DNA from: Gemmatimonadota bacterium | GTDB taxonomy: Bacteria; Gemmatimonadota; Gemmatimonadetes; Gemmatimonadales; GWC2-71-9 | Reading direction: 5' to 3' | DNA: 17,657 bases | Assembly: GCA_003220955.1 (NCBI GenBank) | Contig: QHTW01000152.1 | Span: 1-17,657, forward strand | In this document: piece by piece, positions 15,830-17,657 of the stretch | Position numbering within the stretch: the first letter of the stretch is position 1 | Layout of the letters: every line of letters starts with the position of its first letter | Program-made: the position numbers and the translations under genes | The notes under the pieces: model-generated | What the model saw: only the letters and a program-made list of their open reading frames with translations | Databases searched by the model: none | Told to the model about the DNA's origin: nothing

Positions 15830-16637
15830 CGTCCAATTCTTGCTCGCCGTCGGAGCAGTGCTCCTGCCGCTGCACCTCGGCGCTCAGGGATCCGCGCCGA
15901 AGAAGGAGACTCCGGAAGGGACGCTCACCGGGCAGGTCGTGGCCGAGGACGGTATCCCTCTCGCACAAGCACGGATTCGTATCGCCGGCCGCACGCCGCT
16001 CGTGCTATCGGGTAGCGACGGCCGCTTCATACTGTCCGCCGTCGGGGCCGGCGATCAGGTCCTGGAGGTGCGGCTACTCGGGTACGTTGCTTTCGTCCAG
16101 CTGGTGAACGTGGTCGCTGGACAGACACTTGAGGTGCACGTCACGCTCGTGGCCGCGCCCATTCCGCTCAAGTCGATCGAGGTCAAGGGCTCGGCTGCCC
16201 TGCGACCGGTGCTGGAGGCTTTTGAGCACCGCCGCGCCCGCGGCAATGGACATTTCTTCAATCAGGCGGAGATCGCGCGCATCCAGCCGCACGTGTTCAC
16301 CGATGTGCTGCGGCGCGTGCCCGGGGTGATACTGCAGCCGGCGGCGGGATCGTTTGGATCGAACGACATGGTCCGGATGAACCGCACCACCGGTGTGACC
16401 GGGTCGCGCAATTGCCCGGTGCTGTTCTACATCAACGGCATGCCGATGCAAATCATCGGCGATATGTCGATCGATCAGTACGTTACGCCACAAGACGTCG
16501 TGGCCCTGGAGGTGTACAGCGGCTCGTCGCAGACTCCGCCGGAATTTCAGTCGAGTCTGCTGAATTCGCGCTGCGGCGTCATCGTGATCTGGACAAGAGT
16601 GGGCGAGTCGAGCGAGGAGCCCCCGCCCGAGATCTAG
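15810..16637 (+). CDS. Secreted carboxypeptidase-regulatory-like / TonB-plug-only protein (paralogue)
   Basis: This 275-residue protein has the same build as the one at 4385. A signal peptide (MTAQVRSVQFLLAVGAVLLPLHLGAQG) is followed by a carboxypeptidase-like beta domain (about 40-120: LTGQVVAEDGIPLAQARIRI) and a plug-like domain without barrel (about 125-265: IEVKG, HVFTDVLRRVPGVIL, CPVLFYINGMPMQIIGD, VVALEVYSGSSQTPPEF, CGVIVIWT). Cys202 and Cys255 match Cys200 and Cys252 of the paralogue; no other cysteine is present. It begins at GTG 15810, inside the end of the FKBP gene. The frame is open further upstream, but only this start gives a signal peptide. The last four bases (CTAG) are shared with the stop of the opposing gene. 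The function is unknown; it may be a substrate or client of the adjacent isomerase, or a modulator of SusCD receptors. Confidence 0.78.
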   Translation: MTAQVRSVQFLLAVGAVLLPLHLGAQGSAPKKETPEGTLTGQVVAEDGIPLAQARIRIAGRTPLVLSGSDGRFILSAVGAGDQVLEVRLLGYVAFVQLVNVVAGQTLEVHVTLVAAPIPLKSIEVKGSAALRPVLEAFEHRRARGNGHFFNQAEIARIQPHVFTDVLRRVPGVILQPAAGSFGSNDMVRMNRTTGVTGSRNCPVLFYINGMPMQIIGDMSIDQYVTPQDVVALEVYSGSSQTPPEFQSSLLNSRCGVIVIWTRVGESSEEPPPEI

Positions 16638-17098
16638 TTAGGAGGAGGGGGCGGCGGCGGCGTATTGTCGCCTCCGCCGATGATTCCGAGAAACCGCGCG
16701 GCAAGGAACGCGGTGGAGGTCAGCAGCCCTGCCATCAGCCAGCTGCGCCTGCTGCTGAAGCGCCGTTCGCTCGCCTGACTCAGCGCCGAGCGCGGGAAAC
16801 GAACCACCTCGCGATTCCAGGTCACCGACTGACCGTTCCGGTACTCCACCCGCAGCATCCGCAGGTCCCATGAGGTGGCATCGGCTCCCGCGACGATGCC
16901 TTCCACCTCGGTTGCGCCCGATCCGATCGCGTTGCGCATCGCGAGCACGCCGGTATCTGTCACCATGGCAACGATTCGTGTCTCCGGAGTGGGCGTCGAC
17001 GACGTCAGCGGCGTTTGCGTGAAACACGCGGCCAGCAGAAAGACTGCTCCGACAACAGGCAAGCGCGCGACGGTCATTCGCATCGATTGATTCTGCAT
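16634..17098 (-). CDS. Small lipoprotein with C-terminal membrane segment, unknown function
   Basis: I do not recognise this protein. It is 154 residues: a lipoprotein-type signal ending VFLLAAC (Cys25), then a Thr/Pro-rich linker. A compact beta-rich region follows (about 41-103: RIVAMVTDTGVLAMRNAIG, EGIVAGADATSWDLRMLRVEYRNGQSVTWNREVVRFPR) that resembles small barrel domains reading 'value-effect' strands. An arginine-rich stretch (ERRFSSRRS) precedes a hydrophobic helix (about 120-141), and the protein ends GGGDNTPPPPPPPN. The start is uncertain: ATG 17098, 17083 and 17077 are in frame and none has a clear ribosome site. A second open - strand frame over the same DNA lacks a lipobox. Its stop overlaps that of the convergent plug-only gene, and it lies downstream of SusD3. 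Confidence 0.65.
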   Translation of the reverse strand: MQNQSMRMTVARLPVVGAVFLLAACFTQTPLTSSTPTPETRIVAMVTDTGVLAMRNAIGSGATEVEGIVAGADATSWDLRMLRVEYRNGQSVTWNREVVRFPRSALSQASERRFSSRRSWLMAGLLTSTAFLAARFLGIIGGGDNTPPPPPPPN

Positions 17099-17113
17099 TC
17101 GAGATGTTGAAGG

Positions 17114-17158
17114 GCACAAGGGACAACCGGCAAGATTCGCACCGGTTGTCCCTTGTGC
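17114..17158. terminator. 17-bp perfect hairpin downstream of SusD3
   Basis: GCACAAGGGACAACCGG (17114-17130) is the exact inverted complement of 17142-17158, with an 11-base loop. On the - strand it begins about 19 bases after the SusD3 stop and ends about 16 bases before ATG 17098. It is placed like a terminator or an mRNA-stabilising hairpin, but no U-tract follows on either strand. Confidence 0.55.
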
Positions 17159-17176
17159 TAAGCCCTCACGCCCCGA

Positions 17177-17657
17177 TCAGCAGCGGTTCGGGTCGTCCCA
17201 ATTTCGAACGGGCGACGATCCCGTCGTGCCGGTCGGATATGCCGACGGCAGCGGCACGTTCGCATTTGCATTGCGCTCGGCAGAGCCGTACGGCAGCCGT
17301 CCCAGGACTTCCGGGGCTGTGCCGTTTGGAACGACCGTCGGAATGCAGGTGCGCTTGTAATCCGACCATGTCTCGATGTTCTGGAACAGGGCGATGTACT
17401 TCTCGGTCATGACATCGACGAACGTTGGTGCGGCAAGCGTCGGCAATCCCATGGCGGTACGTACTGCATTGACGTTGCCGGCACCGCCAGTCGAATCACC
17501 GGTTCTGAACCGCGCTTCCGCCATAATCAGTTGATTCTCCGCCCACGTGATCATGGGCTGGCGGAACGTGAACGCCCGCCGCACGGTGGTATTGACGACC
17601 GACGGCGCGCAGGCGGCCGGCGGTGCCGGGCAGCCTGCCGCCCGCACCGTCGCGTTG
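17177..17657 (-). CDS. SusD/RagB family lipoprotein, C-terminal part (SusD3, 5' partial)
   Basis: The frame runs off the window end, so the N-terminus and lipobox are outside; about 159 C-terminal residues are visible. They match the SusD C-terminal helices: FTFRQPMITWAENQLIMAEARFRTGDSTGG, NVNAVRTAMGLPTL, TEKYIALFQNIETWSDYKRTCIPTV, and the terminal NWDDPNRC. The EKYIALF...ETWSDYKRT block is closer to the Bacteroidetes-type SusD consensus than SusD1 or SusD2, so this is a different subfamily. A SusC partner would be expected just upstream on the - strand, beyond base 17657. The protein ends at a terminal Cys that could pair with the Cys in RTC, echoing the two-cysteine pattern of the other SusDs. 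Confidence 0.85.
   Translation of the reverse strand, partial: NATVRAAGCPAPPAACAPSVVNTTVRRAFTFRQPMITWAENQLIMAEARFRTGDSTGGAGNVNAVRTAMGLPTLAAPTFVDVMTEKYIALFQNIETWSDYKRTCIPTVVPNGTAPEVLGRLPYGSAERNANANVPLPSAYPTGTTGSSPVRNWDDPNRC

Noticed and set aside
16638..17126. Alternative 162-codon - strand frame overlapping the small lipoprotein
   Set aside because: It lacks a lipobox or signal peptide, whereas the neighbouring frame has a lipobox, beta-rich core and membrane helix.
1..17657. CRISPR arrays, tRNA or rRNA genes, insertion sequences, phage genes
   Set aside because: No spaced direct repeats, cloverleaf-like sequences, transposase motifs or phage-type proteins were seen on either strand.

Overview
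The window is GC-rich, densely packed bacterial DNA. The gene mix points to a member of the Gemmatimonadota (Gemmatimonadetes): core genes (accA, a RicT/PSP1 gene, a short metG) lie beside several SusC/SusD-type outer-membrane systems and barrel-less 'plug-only' proteins. The SusC genes are preceded by carboxypeptidase-regulatory-like domains. The taxonomic call is inference from gene content; there is no rRNA marker here.

Region 1 (1-4335, + strand) is housekeeping. It runs accA (5' end outside the window), ricT-like PSP1 gene and metG, nearly touching (1-nt gap, then 1-nt overlap) and so probably one operon. A promoter-preceded M23 endopeptidase gene follows. metG carries an internal net loss that shifts the frame, and the shifted frame reads through into the M23 gene. 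ricT carries an in-frame GC-rich inverted repeat that encodes a Gly/Ser/Pro linker.

Region 2 (4385-10649) holds a + strand pair and a - strand SusC/SusD pair. The + strand pair is a secreted carboxypeptidase-like/plug-only protein overlapping a type 1 copper protein (cupredoxin). It converges on the SusC1/SusD1 pair across a perfect hairpin that can terminate both strands. SusC1 is frameshifted in a GC dinucleotide run. A 139-residue lipoprotein resembling a miniature TonB plug is transcribed divergently from SusC1.

Region 3 (10660-16637) holds an intact SusC2/SusD2 pair on the - strand. Divergent from it is a + strand pair: a secreted FKBP-type prolyl isomerase overlapping a second carboxypeptidase-like/plug-only protein, a clear paralogue of the one at 4385. 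A shared hairpin again separates SusD2 from the convergent mini-plug gene.

Region 4 (16634-17657, - strand) holds a small lipoprotein with a C-terminal membrane segment and proline tail. Its stop codon overlaps that of the second plug-only gene. After a long hairpin comes the C-terminal part of a third SusD-like protein running off the window end.

The likely theme is outer-membrane import. SusC (TonB-dependent channel) and SusD (surface lipoprotein lid) form uptake complexes whose substrates cannot be read from the sequence; no glycoside hydrolase or sulfatase gene is present. The most unusual feature is that both complete SusCD pairs are bordered by periplasmic or lipid-anchored plug-like proteins with no barrel. 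Two of these are translationally coupled to a small secreted partner (cupredoxin or FKBP isomerase).
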